DNA of 64,000 nucleotides from the NCBI RefSeq assembly GCF_026262505.1, contig NC_067208.1, forward strand, positions 9,495,962 through 9,559,961, in the 5' to 3' direction. Source of the DNA: Trichomonas vaginalis G3. Lineage: Eukaryota; Parabasalia; Trichomonadida; Trichomonadidae. A program made the translations under genes and the position numbers. This document shows positions 62,359 to 64,000 of this stretch, one piece after another (positions within the stretch are counted from its first letter, which is position 1; each line of letters begins with the position of its first letter). The notes beneath the pieces were generated by a model. The model had not been told where the DNA came from and did no database searches. It saw only the letters and a program-made list of their open reading frames with translations.

Positions 62359-63827
62359 AGGATGTCAATTCGGAAAATTGTTTTCGTTTTAGAATATAAT
62401 TTTTCTTTTGGAAAATTTAAAAAGTGAGACGCGCAGGATTCAAACTTTTTTAAAAGTTGATTTAAATATATTCTAGTGTGGATTCTAAGGATAATATCAT
62501 ATTTAAAATAAGAATATACTAGTTTAGGTGGTATAATTTTTTTCGATAAATTTGAGAGTATGTATGTTTAGGGCATCAAAAGTGTCAATTCGCTCAGCGA
62601 AAGCTGAGCTAGCTTCGTTCTCGAAAAAATAGGGAAGGAGTGAAAGAGAGTGATACAGATGTTGACACATTCATATCATTTCAACAAATTTTGATCAAAT
62701 TGAAATTCAATGAAATTCAATTCACTTCATATCCTTCAGTCAGTACATTGACATCCTTCTACATCACAATGATAACTCGTGCATCAATAGTTCTACAACT
62801 AACTCAGAAAAAACAAGATTTTTACTTCCAGCTTACAGCTTTTAAAAAAGTTTCGATGATAAAAATCACTCTACTCTTGTTTATCGATATGTTGTGATAG
62901 TAGGTAAACGTATTCTTATCGATATTAATAAAAATATTTTTACGAAAATCTGAACCAATTACAGAGTTATTCATAAAGTTTATGATAACTGTAATTACTT
63001 TATCTTTGTTTAATATTTGAATAAACAATTTAATTTGCATAATTTTTTTTAGTTGAAAGACAGGAAACTTAGTTGAGTTTGTATTATTTTTATCGTTCAA
63101 TTCATTGTATCAGTAAGTGATCCAGATATTTAAGATATTTACAAAAAAATTATTAATTTGATTAACAAATTTTAATCAAAATAGCAAAAATCTATTTGAT
63201 AGCTGTAAGCAAACAATAATTTTTATTTCAAGCAAAATCAATTATTTTCATCTAAACGTATAAAATTGTCAATTTTATGAGAATAAATTTAAAATCTCAT
63301 GAAATATAAAGGAGAGTAATATTTTTCAATTTTCTTTGTCTCAAATATTTTCTGTTGGGAATTTTCTTGTTATCAAAAAATAATTTTAATATTTGTTTAT
63401 TTCATTACATACAATAACATTTTAAAAACTCTATTTGTTCACAAGAAAATTTTTTCCCTTCATATGAAGAAACATTTTGTTCTCCATTTGATGCTGAGTC
63501 TAAATCTCGATTTTTGATTTTTCTTCTTTCCAAATTTCTTTTTTCCAAATTAGAAGTTTAATTCAAATTTTCAATAGTTTATATATTTTCTCAAACCGTC
63601 TCAGATTTTCTCACTTTTTAGGGATTTTCTCTCAAAATATACAAAAATAGTAATATCAATACATGTGTCTAATATACTTTAAAACCATCGTGATAAAATT
63701 CAAAAACGAAGAGTTCTTCTCTCCAAATTTTTTTCAAAATCAAAAAAATGAGATAAAAAAGCACGTTTGGAAAATTCATTTTTAGCATTTTAGGAATTTT
63801 CTCACTTTTCTTCCAAATTGACATCCT
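62359..63827 (-). mobile_element. TA-flanked 1.47-kb element, copy 2 (inverted)
   Basis: Reverse complement of the element at 57,675-59,139 (1,469 bp), with the same AGGATGTCAATT termini and TA flanks. Few differences between copies indicate recent activity. Together the copies bracket the glycine-rich and F5/8 type C-like genes. Confidence 0.8.
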
Positions 63828-64000
63828 TATTCTATGTATAAAATATATGAATAATTTTAACTAATAAAAGTCACCCTAAAAATTTTTCCTTCCCCTATTT
63901 TGGGAGCATATACACATATTTCCCGTATATAAACATATGATGAATTATAGTTCATATTCATAATATCTTTTATAAAATAGAAAAAATTGATCTAAAATTA

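Overview
The window looks like a piece of a parabasalid (trichomonad) nuclear genome, most like Trichomonas vaginalis. Reasons: very AT-rich DNA; compact intronless host genes; host families expanded in T. vaginalis (a glycine-rich protein, an F5/8 type C-like protein, two right-handed beta-helix Pmp/BspA-type proteins); a MULE-type SWIM fragment; and two different Maverick/Polinton elements with capsid, packaging ATPase and fibre genes. This is judged by family recognition only, not by a search.

Layout. 1-11,032: a decayed Polinton (A) holding ATPase, SF3 helicase, minor capsid, major capsid and several unrecognised genes; broken in many places. 11,059-17,416: AT-rich DNA with a broken beta-helix gene and a decayed charged-protein gene. 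17,417-18,554: a small very decayed Polinton remnant, cut by a minisatellite. 18,555-28,780: a giant palindrome whose arms are a 19-bp minisatellite, a 35-bp minisatellite and a unique block, with a 1.36-kb foldback element at its centre. The 19-bp array continues to about 33,600. 33,738-34,400: MULE SWIM fragment. 34,424-36,194: a third copy of the palindrome-arm block. 36,248-37,982: a second palindrome around a second copy of the same foldback element, ending at a 100-N gap. 38,083-about 46,560: Polinton B, whose visible part looks whole: a probable integrase end, two phage-like fibre genes, minor capsid, packaging ATPase and virion-type small genes. 46,898-47,863: second beta-helix gene, inverted relative to the first. 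47,988-54,843: noncoding DNA with a TTAA-flanked 1.04-kb element and a TA-flanked 3.66-kb element containing a 32-bp minisatellite. 55,179-61,489: host genes and gene remnants (unrecognised helical protein, HP1-like chromodomain fragment, glycine-rich protein, F5/8 type C-like protein). Two inverted copies of a 1.47-kb TA-flanked element bracket the last two genes.

How parts relate. Polintons A and B are distinct subfamilies, but share the ATPase, a minor capsid protein and an unrecognised protein with an invariant CCG motif. They also share a 46-bp DNA module of fixed geometry (two direct 12-bp iterons, a third that forms a 14-bp palindrome, 3 bases, then an inverted half site) although the base sequence of the iteron differs between them. 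This module, and the repeated finding of the same foldback element at the centre of unrelated palindromes, are the most interesting signals here. Palindromes and arrays may be partly assembly artefacts and should be checked with long reads.
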